Shown here: piece by piece, positions 53,898-64,000 of the stretch
Layout of the letters: each line of letters begins with the position of its first letter
Numbering within the stretch: the stretch's first letter is position 1
Assembly: GCA_963920525.1 (NCBI GenBank)
Contig: OY986438.1
Span: 94,230,057 to 94,294,056, forward strand
Length of the DNA stretch: 64,000 bases
Origin: Dichetophora obliterata
Taxonomy: Eukaryota > Arthropoda > Insecta > Diptera > Sciomyzidae
Reading direction: 5' to 3'
Notes under the pieces: generated by a model
The model's database searches: none
Seen by the model: the letters and a program-made list of their open reading frames with translations, nothing else
What the model was told of the DNA's origin: nothing
Translations under genes and position numbers: made by a program

Positions 53898-54609
53898 GTT
53901 AAAACTGACCTTTTTTTCAATAGTTTGACTAAATCCTTTAAATTCATTATTTATTTATTTATTATAATTGTATTAAAATTAAAATGTTAAGTCTATGAAA
54001 TTAAAGATTTTACATCAAAGTTCTTGAGCGAAGAAAATTTCTTTAAATATATTGGCCGATTTCGATCATAAAATTTTTTATTACAAATGTTGGGTATTTC
54101 TGGATAAAAATTTCAATCTCGGAAAGTTCTACAAAAATGTATTAATTAGGTTTTAAGAAGGGGAATATGTGTGGCGACTGAGTAAACCTTTGTTCGCCTG
54201 GACTTGCTTATTCCACTTATTTTTTCAACTTTCTGACAAGGCATTTGTATCAGGGATTGTTATCATTAAGTTATATCCAAAAACTGAAGCATTAATCATT
54301 GTTTTATGATTTTCAAGTTTTTGCTCAGATATAAAAATAGTAATCTGCTTTTATCTATTAAATCTTAAATAAAAATCATTAATATTTTTTTGGTCAAACA
54401 AAAATATCATTTTCGGTTTTTATGTTTGGTCAAGGACACGGTTGCACAATTGAACTAAAAATGTTCCCTTTTTTCCATTTGGTGCGCTGCTCTCTTATAC
54501 ATTACTATTTCCGTACTTTTTTAACAAAATTTATACTACTTTTCTGAACTTTTTCTGCATTTTGTCACAAAGGAACACTGGATTCGTTTGCAACAATTCA
54601 ACGCTAATA

Positions 54610-54773
54610 CGACTTAAAATGAGTTGGCCGACTGAAGTTCGTTTAAGGTACGACTGAAAGTGAGTTAGTCGAGTGAAGTTTGTTTAAGGTACGACTAAAA
54701 GTGAATTGGCCGACTGAAGATAGTTTTGGGTATGAATTAAAATGAAATAGCCGATTAATGTTGGTTTTTGTTA
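54610..54773. repeat. 41-bp tandem repeat, four copies
   Basis: Units start at CGACTTAAAATGAGTTGGCC: 54610, 54651, 54692 and 54733, with increasing divergence toward the right. It lies near the hAT right end and could be a subterminal binding array, since GGCCGACT also recurs at 54873. Confidence 0.75.
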
Positions 54774-54942
54774 TGAAAATGGCGATAAAAGGTACAACTG
54801 GATTTGATGCGTTCATAATTGTGATTTATAAAAATCAATATTTTAAAAATTTTAGTAAAAAATAACAATTAGGCCGACTCTAAAAAAGTAAGGAGAGTAG
54901 TGTACCCCCCTTACCCCCGCTAGTTACGCCCCTGCATATGAG

Positions 54943-56322
54943 TACGACTAAGAATCAAAATATGTCAGCTTTAATGTTATATAATAAATCTTAAGAATAT
55001 GATGCAAACGATGATATCATCCGCTGATAATGTCGCAAGAATGAAAGCTAAAACTTAAAGGCTTTTAAGTAAATAAAAAATAAATAATTATAAACGATAA
55101 AATTTGGCGATAAACGACACATAGGTTTATTTTATGTCGCTTCCAAATGACAGTTACACTTTGCATTACGGTGGCTTAAAATTAAAAAAACCGCATGGAT
55201 TATTTAGCTAGAAATGTGCTAACCTCAACAAAAACAAAAAACAAAAATTTATTCAAAAATTTAAATATGTAATAAGAGAACTTAAAAACAGGCTCAACAA
55301 GTCAAAAAATCTGTTAACTTTGGAAAAAATAAATCAACTCGTATAAATAATAAGTAAAAATGAATTACATACAAATGTATTTATTGCTAATAAAGTACAA
55401 ATTAACTTTAAAATTTTCAATAAAACTGCATATATTTGCCATGAAAAATTACTCATACCCACCGTTATGCGAAAAAAACTGGAACACGTTATGTAAAAAG
55501 AAAGAAAAAAAAGTAACAGCGCAAAAAAGGTTAAGTTTTTTTAAAACGAAAAAAAACTTGTCAATATTTTAAGTTATTCTGGCATTTTTCCAAAGCAAAA
55601 AAAAAAATGTACAAAACTTGGGTACATGAAAAAAAGAGGCCGTAATAAATAAATAAATTCCGCAAATAACTCATTGGTTTGATTTGTGTTGCGTTTGTGT
55701 GTGGCAAATATTGAAGTCAACTTACACATAATACACCAAATGCAGACACCAAAAATGGAACAGGGAAAACAAATCATGCTGGCTGACTTTGACTTCGTTT
55801 CGCTGCAGCGCCCGACTGAGTCATCAGAGTCTGTTGTCGCATTGCAAAGTGACCGTAATGATGTTTGTTCACAAGCGGTTTTGAAGCAATGGTGTTAAAT
55901 TGCAAGCCAACATTGGTTTTGCGTTCAAAGAATAACTTTACAAATTAAGAAAAATTTTGAAATAAATAAATATAATGAACAATAAAGTAGACATTACAGA
56001 ATTTATGCAATTCCAAAGCAATTAATTGTCTTTAAGTAGCATTTAAGGATTTTGTTGAGTGCTCCAGAGACTTCCGGAATATTTACGACACTAATTCTGT
56101 AGAAAAAAGGAGTATTTTTCATTATTCAAGTTTAATTTTACAATTTTAAAAAACAATTACCATTTTCTTAATCTTTATATAATCTATGGACTACAACTCT
56201 TCATTACACATGCTTGTTATAATGGGATGATTTCTTAAAAAAGTTAATACCTTAATTAAATAAACTCGTTATTAAAATGTCGAAAAATACCCCTAAATAA
56301 ATCTGTATATAGAAGTATAGAG
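54943..56322. other. Unassigned interval
   Basis: ORFs at 55360 and 55686 (70 codons each) have no recognisable domain or exon signals. No inverted repeat was noticed. Confidence 0.4.
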
Positions 56323-56344
56323 GATAGATAGATAGATAGATAGA
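56323..56344. repeat. (GATA)n microsatellite
   Basis: GATAGATAGATAGATAGATAG, about five units. Confidence 0.9.
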
Positions 56345-56405
56345 TGTAGATTTCATTAGCTGTTCAAGGTTCATTCGATGTTTTATGAAAATACGTCGAT
56401 TTATC

Positions 56406-56557
56406 GATTTACTGCATTATTCTGTATCACGAACATGCACACCAACGATGAGAAAGACACGAGAAGCAATAAAATTTTGTATGGAAGAAAATACTGCTTC
56501 TCGTGTCTTTCTCATCGTTAGTGTGCATGTTCGTGATACAGAATAATGCAGTAAATC
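56406..56557. repeat. 63-bp perfect-arm hairpin
   Basis: 56406-56468 (GATTTACTGCATTATTCTG ... GACACGAGAAGCA) is the reverse complement of 56495-56557 with one mismatch; the loop is 26 bases. Weaker inverted similarity continues outward (TTCGATGTTTT near 56375 against AAAACATCGAA near 56580). The near identity of the arms points to a recent foldback MITE or a hairpin-RNA source. The flanks are rich in ATCGA words (56570-56640). Confidence 0.9.
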
Positions 56558-56805
56558 AATAGCTTTTCAAAACATCGAATCGAGTCGATGTATCGCACTG
56601 TAAACATCGAGTAAATTCGATGCATCGATTTATATCGAATATCCCTATTGCAAGCCAGTTTGCAACTACCACACCTGGTAATTTGGCCGCTGGAGCATTA
56701 GCGACTTTTTCATTGTTGAGAGGATATCGTTGGTCATTAAACCGGAGTTTTAAAGGAGGCGGCGGGCGCACAGTGGCTCTAAATGGACTTTTGTGTCCCA
56801 AAAAT
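56558..56805. other. Short interval of higher GC, unidentified
   Basis: 56650-56800 reads on the plus strand ASQFATTTPGNLAAGALATF, then LLRGYRWSLNRSFKGGGGR, and is open on the opposite strand as well. No family is recognised. It may be a fragment of a gene or of an element end. Confidence 0.25.
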
Positions 56806-57710
56806 CTGTAACTTTTTGTCTCTTGGTATAATTAAGCCAAACTTGGAATATATTATTAATTATATTCAATAAATCGTTTAAACTATTTTTTCAAAATCCG
56901 TGTTGTTTTTTAGTACTAAAATTTTATTTAAATTTAAAAAATATGCGATTATGGCTTAACTTGCGCGTTTCAAAATTCTCTAACTTTCGTGTCTCTTAAG
57001 CTAAATTTAAAATGTATATTCTATGATATTCAATAAATTATTTAAACTAATTTTTTTTAAATCCATTTTAGTTTTAAGTACCAAAATTTTGTTTTAAATT
57101 TAAAAAAATACGATTTTGGCTTACAAAAATCTGTAACTTTTTGTTTCTTGAAATATTTAAGCCCAATTTGGAATGCATTTTAAATGATATTCAATAAATC
57201 ACTTGAAGTATTTTTTTCCAAAATCCATTTTAGCTTTTAGTACTAATTTCTTTTTCAAGTTTAAAAAAAATACGATTTTGCGTTTCAAAATTGTGTTACG
57301 TTTTTAATCCTTGCAATAATGAAGCCAAATTTAAAAGATATTTTCTATGATATTCAATAAATCCTTTAAATGACTTTTCTCAAAATACATTTTATATTTT
57401 AGTAACAAAATTTTGTTTTAAATTTAAAAAAATTCGATTTTAGCTTTAAAAATCTTTAGCTTTTTTGTTTTTTGAAATATTTAAGCCCAATTCGGAGTGT
57501 ATTTTCTTTGATATTCAATAAATCACTTTAACTACTTTTTTCCAAAATCCATTTTAGTTTTCAGTACTAATTTTCTTCAAGTTAAAAAAATACGATTTTG
57601 CGTCCCAAAATTGTGTTACTTTTTTGTCTCTTGCAATAATGAAGCCAAATTTAAAATATATTTTTTTTGATATCCAATAAATCATTCAAACTACTTTTTT
57701 TAAAAATTCC
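56806..57710. repeat. Tandem repeat, about six copies of a 160-bp AT-rich unit
   Basis: Each unit contains AAAATCTGTAACTTTTTGTCTCTTG, AAGCCnAATTTGGAAT, TGATATTCAATAAATC, CTACTTTTTCAAAATCC, TTTTAGTTTTAGTAC and AATTTAAAAAAATACGATTTTG. Copies start at about 56806, 56973, 57127, 57288, 57450 and 57607. Divergence among copies is 15-25 percent by eye. Alternate copies are more alike (GCGTTTCAAAATTGTGTTAC against GGCTTACAAAAATCTGTAAC), implying a dimeric higher-order unit. Confidence 0.87.
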
Positions 57711-58149
57711 ATGATCACGGAAAACAACACATCAACACAAAAATCGTATTTGTTGAAAAATTCTGATATAAACTAAATTGTGCAAAGTTACCATAAAAAC
57801 TCCGAAAAAACAAGTTTATAATATGTGATGAATTAAAAAGAGCAGCAAGGTCCCCTTTTTTCCCTTGTCCCTGTTTCTTCTCTACAAACATGTATTTGAG
57901 AAAAATGCAGATTTTAACGAAACTATCGATTGCGACTGCATAAACAGAGTTTAATAGAAGAAAAAAAAAATATAAAGTTTATGGGATATTTTTTGACATG
58001 CGCCTACGTTATGAAAATTTAAATTTCTCAAAAAGGGCAAAATTGCAGCAAATTTTTTTTTTGTCTAGTAAGGAACCAAATACAGTAAGGAACCAAATGC
58101 ACTATGAAAGAAAACAGCGCAAGACAGCGCAACTAAGGATGAATGTGAA
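57711..58149. other. Unassigned interval
   Basis: The 60-codon ORF at 57998 has no domain. AGTAAGGAACCAAAT is duplicated near 58067-58100. Confidence 0.35.
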
Positions 58150-59225
58150 AATTAATTTAAAATTATTTTTTACTTTGTAGTAGTTTTGAAGTTGGTTTTT
58201 TTTTGTTAAAAAGTTTTTATTTCTTCCTTTTTAGAGATCATGATAATAATTTTTCCCATTCTTGTAATGAATTTTCGTACCATAGTGTCAACATTTACTG
58301 GGAAAAAGTATTTTTCTTATATTGTCACGCCCTTTTATCCAATAACGCCCACTTACTTGACCGTAAATTTTCATAATTATGCTTACCCCTTTACCTAATT
58401 TCAGTATCCTAGTGTCAATATTATTCGAGTTACGGCGTTTTCGGCGAACAACGCCCACTTTTTTAAAGTAATTTGTAATAATTGTTCCAACCCCTGTACC
58501 AATTTCCAGTGTCAATATTAACTGAGATACAGTATTTTTCTTATATGGCTACGGCCTTTTGTCAAACGACGGCTGCTTTTTTGACCGCACATTTTCATAA
58601 TTATGCCTACCTAACTTCAGTACCTAAATTCAGTATCCTAGTGTAAATATTATTCGAGTTACAGAGTTTTATTTATATTGCCACGCCCTTTATAGAATTA
58701 CGCCCACATTTTTGACCATAATTTATAATAATTATTCCTTACCCTGTACCAATTTCCAGTACCCTAGTGTCAATATTAACCGAGATACAGTATTTTTCTT
58801 ATATTCCCACGCCCTTTTGTCCAACAACGCCCACTTTCTTCACAGTAAATTTTCATAATTATGCTTATCCCTGTACCTAATTTCAGTAACCTAGATTCAA
58901 TCTTATTCGAGTTATAGCGTTTTTCTAATATTACCACGCCCTTTATTAAATAACGCCCACTTTTTTAACATAAATTTTAATAATTGTGCCTACCCTTGTA
59001 CTAAATTTCAGTACTCTACTGTTAATATTATTCGAGACACAAAGATTTTCTTATATTGCCACGCCCTGTGTCGAATACCACCCACCTCCGCGTCTGATAT
59101 CTCTATCTGTTGCGAGAAAATTGTGGCAATCGGGCTAGTACTTTAGGAGTTATTGTTGTACATTTAAAATAAAAACAGAAAAAAAAACCAACCAACTTGA
59201 GAACCTCCTCCTTTTTGAAGTCGGT
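58150..59225. repeat. Minisatellite-bearing repeat element, orientation B
   Basis: Reverse-complement relative of 24738-25770. It begins with the hairpin-arm sequence (AATTTAAAATTATTTTTTAC, TTTTGAAGTTGG). About seven units of CACGCCCTTT, AACGCCCACTTTTTT, AATTTTCATAATTATGCCTACC, CAGTACCCTAGTGTCAATATT and CGAGTTACAG follow. It ends CCAACTTGAGAACCTCCTCC, TTTTTGAAGTCGGTTATAAA. The 75-codon ORF at 58288 is repeat-derived. Confidence 0.88.
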
Positions 59226-60100
59226 TATAAATAATTAGACTCCATTTAAACTTTTTTCTTCTTCGATTTTCGATAAATAAGAGTTTTGCTAAAACTACAA
59301 TATTTGTATAAAACGAACAATTATTTCCTTATGCATAACAACAATTTAGTCGATTTGATAAGAAATACTTTTAAATGAAAACATGTTAAGATTATCTTTT
59401 AGTCGAACTTAAAAAAATATTATAGTGAAAGTCATAAATTAAATAATTAAGATTTAAAATATAAAATTAAAAAATTGAATTCAATAAAACTTAAATTATA
59501 AGTAATTCAAGAATTAAATTAACTCGGTTGTTGAAGGATAGCCCAAAAAGCTTGCTCGTACATTTGGATAAACTTTTTCATATTTGATGTCTAATGCGTA
59601 ACATTTTTTTTAATGAATATCCATGTTAATTTAGAAGCAAGTGGATATTCGAAATTAAAAATTATAAAATGAACAAAATATTTTTATCAAATAACAAAAT
59701 TTTTTCATATTTATAAATATTTAGTCAAATTGATAGAATTTGTGTGTTATCAATAAAATTTATTCAATTTGACAAAAATTCTTTTGTTAAAGACTAACAA
59801 AAAAATTTTATCAATATCACAGTTGATTTATTTTGATTGCAGTTTAGTGGAATTGTTTTATATTGCAATCAATTTTTGTCATTATAAGACACTCTTTGCA
59901 AACAAAATGATGATGAGACCTATACATATTTAAGCCGTGAAGGAATGAAGTACATTTAATTCAATAAGACAGTGAAAATGATGAAGATCAAATCTGAAAA
60001 TGAAGATAGATTTAAAGCACCTGATAGCGATAAAAAACAGATGCCAATATGACTGATGATGATGACTCCGATGAACTAAGTATGTATTAGCCCTAATAAT
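59226..60100. other. Unassigned AT-rich interval
   Basis: No gene or inverted repeat recognised. Confidence 0.4.
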
Positions 60101-60229
60101 TAGGGAAGTCAATCCCGGAATCCCGGACAGTTGAAACCCTTTTAAATCCCGGGATTTTCTTTCCGGGATCCCGGGAATTAAAAAAAAAATTCTATTACAA
60201 ATATTCATGTAAATGAATTAGAAAAACCT

Positions 60230-60345
60230 TTTATTGGGGCTGAAAAAGATTGTTAGGACGATGAGTGTGAATCACTGGAGCAAAGGCTTTGCAAAGTCTC
60301 AAAAGAATTTGCAGCATCGGGAAGTCTGCTACGTATTTAAAAATT
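60230..60345 (+). pseudogene. Possible BED-type hAT transposase scrap
   Basis: About 35 codons reading HWSKGFAKSQKNL in one frame and SLEQRLCKVSKEFAASGSLL in another. The second resembles the helix before the KPTSxxxERxFS block of BED hATs, but that block itself is not present. Weak support; it would fit the surrounding TIR element. Confidence 0.3.
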
Positions 60346-60819
60346 GTCAGATATTCTGACTTAGGAAATAATTTTGTTTTGTGGTGAAGACAAGCATTGC
60401 AAGCCAATATTTAAGCCACCGTTGACGCCATACGGCCAGATTTATTGGAAAAAGTAGTGAAAATTTAAACTGATCGAATGAACTATGTACTCGTAGCCGC
60501 GGTGGATATATGCCCGAAATCATATTTAAAAAATAAATAAATGCCATCATCTACCAAATTATAATAGCAAAATAATCATTCCAACAATATTTTTGTCTTG
60601 TATTATTATTTAAAGTTCTCATGCAGCTAAAAAACACCCTATATATAATTATACCTTTAACTGTTCTGTGTTTTATTCTTCATATTTTCTGTTCATTAAA
60701 TTAATTCAATTTGCTAGTCGTTAATATTACTTAAGTTTTTGTGTATATTAACAATAAGGGAATTCACAATTGTGTGGTATTGTGGTATTGTGATAGTTGA
60801 AAACCACAATTATGAGCAC

Positions 60820-61837
60820 TAGGGCGGGTCGATTTGTAGGGAGTGAAAAAATTCACCAAATTCCCTATGATTTCCGTATTCTATGGGTTATTCCATGAAA
60901 ATTTGCCGAAGGAACCATACCTCTATCGTTAAAATCGAGTCCCCTACTTTTTGTTGGTAAAAAGTTCAAAAGTTACGGGCATTTTTGTCCAAATTTTGGA
61001 CCATTTTTCCATTTTTTTCATGATTTTGTCCAAGAATATTACTTTCGTGGCCATTTTTTTGGCTCAATCCATTATTTAATTCAATTTACAATTCAAAACG
61101 AAGAGCTTAAGCCCAAATTTATCGAATTCGGTTGATTAATTCATGCGATATTGCTAAAACAAAATAACACATAAAACCAACTTTTTGATTTTTTTTCCCT
61201 TTTTATTTTTTTTCTACAAAAATTCAAATTAAGAGATAATAAAGTATCTATCAACCTATTATAAAAAAAAATATTCAATTTGAGTGTAGTAAAAGACAAA
61301 ATGTGAAAAAAAAAACATTATTTTTTCTGAAAGTCTTGTTTGCTTTCAAGTCTTGGTGTTTTCGTACGGCTCTCTAATGTCGTCGCCATAGCGCCTTCTA
61401 CATTCTTTCCTGCAACTCGTTTAGCAGTGACAGCCAGCAATTGGACATGTCTTTCCGTTCCTTGAATGTGTAAAGGAATATTCTTGGACAAAATCATGAA
61501 AAAAATGGAAAAATGCTCCAAAATTTGGACAAAAATGCCTGTAACTTTTGAACCGTTGGACCAATGTTGGAGATTTGTTTTTTGTAAATTGATCAAAATG
61601 AGCTCACCTTTCCAACGCGCCCGGCGATTAAACCCGATCGATAGTTTTTGAGTTATGGATGTGAACGTGTAGGTAATATTTCATACGAACGTCAATTTGG
61701 GAAAAAATCTACCAACAAAAAGTAGGGGACTCGATTTTAACGATAGAGGTATGGTTCCTTTGGCAAATTTTCATGGAATAACCCATAGAATACGGAAATC
61801 ATAGGGAAATTGTCGAAAAATAAATCGACCCGCCCTA
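60820..61837 (-). mobile_element. Internal-deletion copy of the TAGGGCGGG transposon
   Basis: The TIR TAGGGCGGGTCGATTT at 60820 and its inverse ending 61837 are perfect. An exact 8-bp duplication ATGAGCAC is at 60812-60819 and 61838-61845. It is inverted relative to 38737-42216. 60820-61480 equals the right end of the full element including the transposase C-terminus, and 61480-61837 equals its left end. About 2.4 kb between them is deleted, with the joint at about 61479 near a short ATTC match. Sequence identity to the full copy is very high. Confidence 0.93.
61318..61479 (-). pseudogene. Transposase C-terminal stub in the deletion copy
   Basis: IPLHIQGTERHVQLLAVTAK through TPRLESKQDFQKK and TAA, matching the last 53 codons of the transposase at 41563-41721 with one substitution (A to V). 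The upstream part of the open frame comes from the fused left end and is not transposase. Confidence 0.9.
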
Positions 61838-62381
61838 ATGAGCACCCTTTAAAAAAGAACTTGTGGTTGGGAAACTCTCACTATAGATTTTTGATACTAT
61901 GCAAATAAATTAACTATCCAATTTAATATATTTTGTTAATACTTGGCATAAAAAGTTTAATTTGCATTTGGAGCTTCTTCCATTTTTGCAATTATAAAAT
62001 AACTGGTAACCGATCCGTTGTTTATGGAACTTTGAAAACCACGTTCGTAAAACATATCATTGGGCTACTTAAAATTACCACTCGTTTGATTTGTAGAGAT
62101 TTCATGTAAAACAACAAAAAATAAAAAACCGATCGGTAAAGTGTGGTATCAATATCGCAGGGTTTTTTAATTGCACTGAAAACAACGCAATTGTGAGTGA
62201 ATACCCTTAATGTGTTAATTAAAATTTTTTAGTTTCAAGTAATAAATAATAAAAAATTGTATTAAAAATGTATTGAATTATTTACTTCTTAAAAATTTCA
62301 ATCCCGAACTAGTCCCGGGATTGACATTTTCAATCTCGATAATCCCGGGATCAAGAAAAGCTTCCGGGATTGGACTCCCTA

Positions 62382-62923
62382 CTATGTAACATAACATACA
62401 ATAATTAATTCTGTTTAAAGTGCATGTTCAAATTTATGGATTTAGAAATTTACAACTCAAAGGAGAATTATGAATGTTTTGAGTAATTTAAATTTTTGGC
62501 AACATTGATCACACACTTTAAAATTACTCAAGTAATTTTATACTAACTACTACTATTTGAGATATAGTACAGATTTAAAAGCAACAGGAGCTTTGTTAAT
62601 TGTAAAGAGAAAAATAAGCCATTCTTGAGTCTCAAAAGTAAGTGGAGCCCTACAAAACGATCAACTAACTATACATTACTTTTTTCAAATTGAAGTGTGT
62701 TTATAGGAGCGAATTTATAAAAGTAGAGTTTTATTATAACTGAAGAGACTTTTTGGCAAAAAATGTGTTTATAAATAGCCCGAAATAAATTTGCATAGAC
62801 CTTATTGACCTCATATCGTATGTCAAAGCTTTAAATTATTCAAATTCATTTTTAATCGGCATGTCGATAGAAGTATCAATCTCCAAAAAGATTAAAATTT
62901 TTCAAAATACAATGAAGAATTAA
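62382..62923. other. Unassigned AT-rich interval
   Basis: No gene or inverted repeat recognised. Confidence 0.4.
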
Positions 62924-63523
62924 GGCCCAAACATAATAAGCTCGAGCTAGCTGCAGCTAATGTCAAATTATATACGAATACATAAAAATTATGCGTAGAA
63001 ACCATAACAGCTCATGCCAGATTTTTCGTTAAGTTTCTTTAACTTGATCTGGCTGTAGGCAAAGCAATTCAAATCGAATGTTCCGTAAGGAATCAGCTGT
63101 TTTTTTCTTTCAAACGAATTTTAGGCTCGAGCTGGCTGCAGCTAATGTCACAAATCAACGAAAAGCTAGCTCAAGTTCTACCAAATACTAAATTTGACGG
63201 AAATGACTTGAGCGTGCTCGTCTTTGAGTCATTGAAAAAAATTAGCAAATTTGCATATCAATTCGTTTTGTTCAGTTGAATTTGTAATAACAGGAATGAA
63301 TCGCGAAAATAAGTTAATTTAATTTAAATTCGTTTGAAAGAAAAAAACAGCTGATTCCTTACGGAACATTCAATTTGAATCGCTTTGGCTGCAGCCAGAT
63401 CAAGTTAACAAAACTTGACGAAAAAGCTGGCTTGAGCAATTATGGATTGTACGCATCATTTCTATGTATTCGTAAAAAATTTGACAAAAGCTGCAGCCAG
63501 CTCGAGCCTATTATGTTTGGGCC
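62924..63523. mobile_element. Complete MITE with GGCCCAAACATAATA ends
   Basis: GGCCCAAACATAATAAGCTC (62924) is inverted at 63504-63523 (GAGCCTATTATGTTTGGGCC). The inverted arms run on for over 200 bp (GAGCTnGCTGCAGCTAATGTC, CGAATACATAAAAATnATGCG, AACTTGATCTGGCTG, GGAATCAGCTGTTTTTTTC). Flanks ATTAA and TTTAA could be a duplicated TTAA or TTA-type site. 600 bp, no ORF. A half copy is at 31097-31384. Confidence 0.88.
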
Positions 63524-64000
63524 TTTAAACTTTTAGAGCCGTTTGAACAAAATGTGTTTTAAAACATCTAAGCATGCCAAAAAGTGTTATCGTATGAAAC
63601 CGTTATGAAACAGAATTTGTTTTAAATAAATTTTATATTTTTCAAAATCCAAACGGTGGGATCTTAATTTCAATTCGGTTTGATTTCCATAATTTGCGAT
63701 CTCAACAAAACAACATTGGAATTTTGTTTTTAAGACTTCAACTGCTTAAATAGTTTTTACTATTGGCATTATTGTATATATAATTTATATTCTGTTTTAT
63801 AAAATACAATTTTTACAATTATATGTTTCCAAAGAAAATGAAGAATATTTCATTAGGTTTCACAAGGAATTAATAAAAATTATAAATTTACTTAATTAAA
63901 AAAAAAACAAAGGTGCTAGTGTATACATAAATTTAAACAGAATTTTTTTCTGTTCCATAAAATTATTATATTTTTCAAAAAATAATAACCTTTTAAACCA
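63524..64000. other. Unassigned AT-rich interval to the window end
   Basis: Nothing recognised. Confidence 0.4.

Larger units (their letters stand above)
51540..54934 (-). mobile_element. hAT element with CAGGGGCGT ends
   Basis: CAGGGGCGTGCC (51540) is inverted at 54923-54934 (GTTACGCCCCTG). Flanks CCTATGAG (51532-51539) and CATATGAG (54935-54942) form an 8-bp duplication with one mismatch. CAGGGGCG is a frequent hAT terminus. The transposase C-terminus is on the minus strand (52502-53512). Contains a MITE (53540-53897) and a 41-bp tandem repeat (54610-54773). Confidence 0.87.
60101..62381. mobile_element. TIR element (TAGGGAAGTCAATCCCGG) containing a TAGGGCGGG-family copy
   Basis: TAGGGAAGTCAATCCCGGAA (60101) is inverted at about 62362-62381 (TTCCGGGATTGGACTCCCTA, one mismatch). 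Both subterminal zones hold several CCCGGGATT / AATCCCGGG words. 60230-60340 reads on the plus strand LEQRLCKVSKEFAASGSLL, reminiscent of a BED-type hAT C-terminal region. A TSD was not found. The nested element at 60820-61837 has its own exact TSD. Confidence 0.65.

Noticed and set aside
55360..55898. Two 70-codon plus-strand ORFs considered as small genes
   Set aside because: Lys/Ile/Leu-rich or mixed composition without motifs, splice sites or conservation evidence.

Overview
This window looks like AT-rich, intergenic-to-intronic DNA of an insect, most likely a higher fly (Diptera). The evidence is the very low GC content, long poly-A and poly-T runs, GT-AG introns, TA, TTAA and 8-bp target-site duplications (TSDs), and the mobile-element families present: mariner, Tigger/pogo, Tc1, piggyBac, several hAT lineages, a RAG1/Transib-like transposase, a Penelope-like element, non-LTR retrotransposons, a tRNA-derived SINE, Helitron-like units and many miniature inverted-repeat elements (MITEs). 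I see no complete host gene. The only plausible host-type coding sequence is a 20-codon exon with a consensus splice donor at 11846-11905, and it may instead belong to the transposase at 14929. The species assignment is inference.

Layout. 1-870: tail of a Penelope-like element with a GIY-YIG endonuclease. 1108-1920: long-TIR MITE with TA duplication. 3298-4790: a local repeat pair, one copy split by a dead hAT element. 4872-11900: mostly unassigned AT-rich DNA with inverted-repeat elements, a three-copy 235-bp tandem repeat and the isolated exon. 11966-14112: a tandem array and a MITE. 14929-18127: a broken RAG1/Transib-like transposase gene split by a 1.1-kb foldback element. 18338-21179: debris of hAT, Tc1 and an internally inverted piggyBac. 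22507-23462: an RNase H fragment of a non-LTR element. 24209-26107: a P-like element with a THAP-domain exon, filled by a minisatellite element. 27089-31384: MITEs, a TIR element carrying a 75-codon ORF, and a SINE.

31628-42545 is a nest of insertions whose order can be read from duplicated targets. A Tigger (32392-34691) lies inside a hAT-type MITE. A reverse-transcriptase gene is split first by a hAT element (35047-38141, itself containing a MITE, a LINE scrap and two tandem Helitron-like units) and again by a MITE (38633-42399). That MITE is in turn split by a 3.48-kb transposon (38737-42216) with long inverted repeats, an exact 8-bp duplication and an almost complete spliced transposase. 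The same transposon family recurs as a transposase-deletion copy at 60820-61837 and a palindromic short copy at 49307-49895. 45221-46506 is a nearly intact mariner inside another inverted-repeat element. 47556-50274: MITEs and a tRNA-like sequence. 51540-54934: a hAT element with a ZMYM1-like transposase tail and an inserted MITE. 56323-59220: a long perfect hairpin, a 160-bp tandem array and an inverted copy of the 24.8-kb minisatellite. 60101-63523: two more TIR elements.

Nothing here forms a host pathway. The relationships between features are those of autonomous elements, the deletion derivatives that share their termini, and the order in which they inserted.
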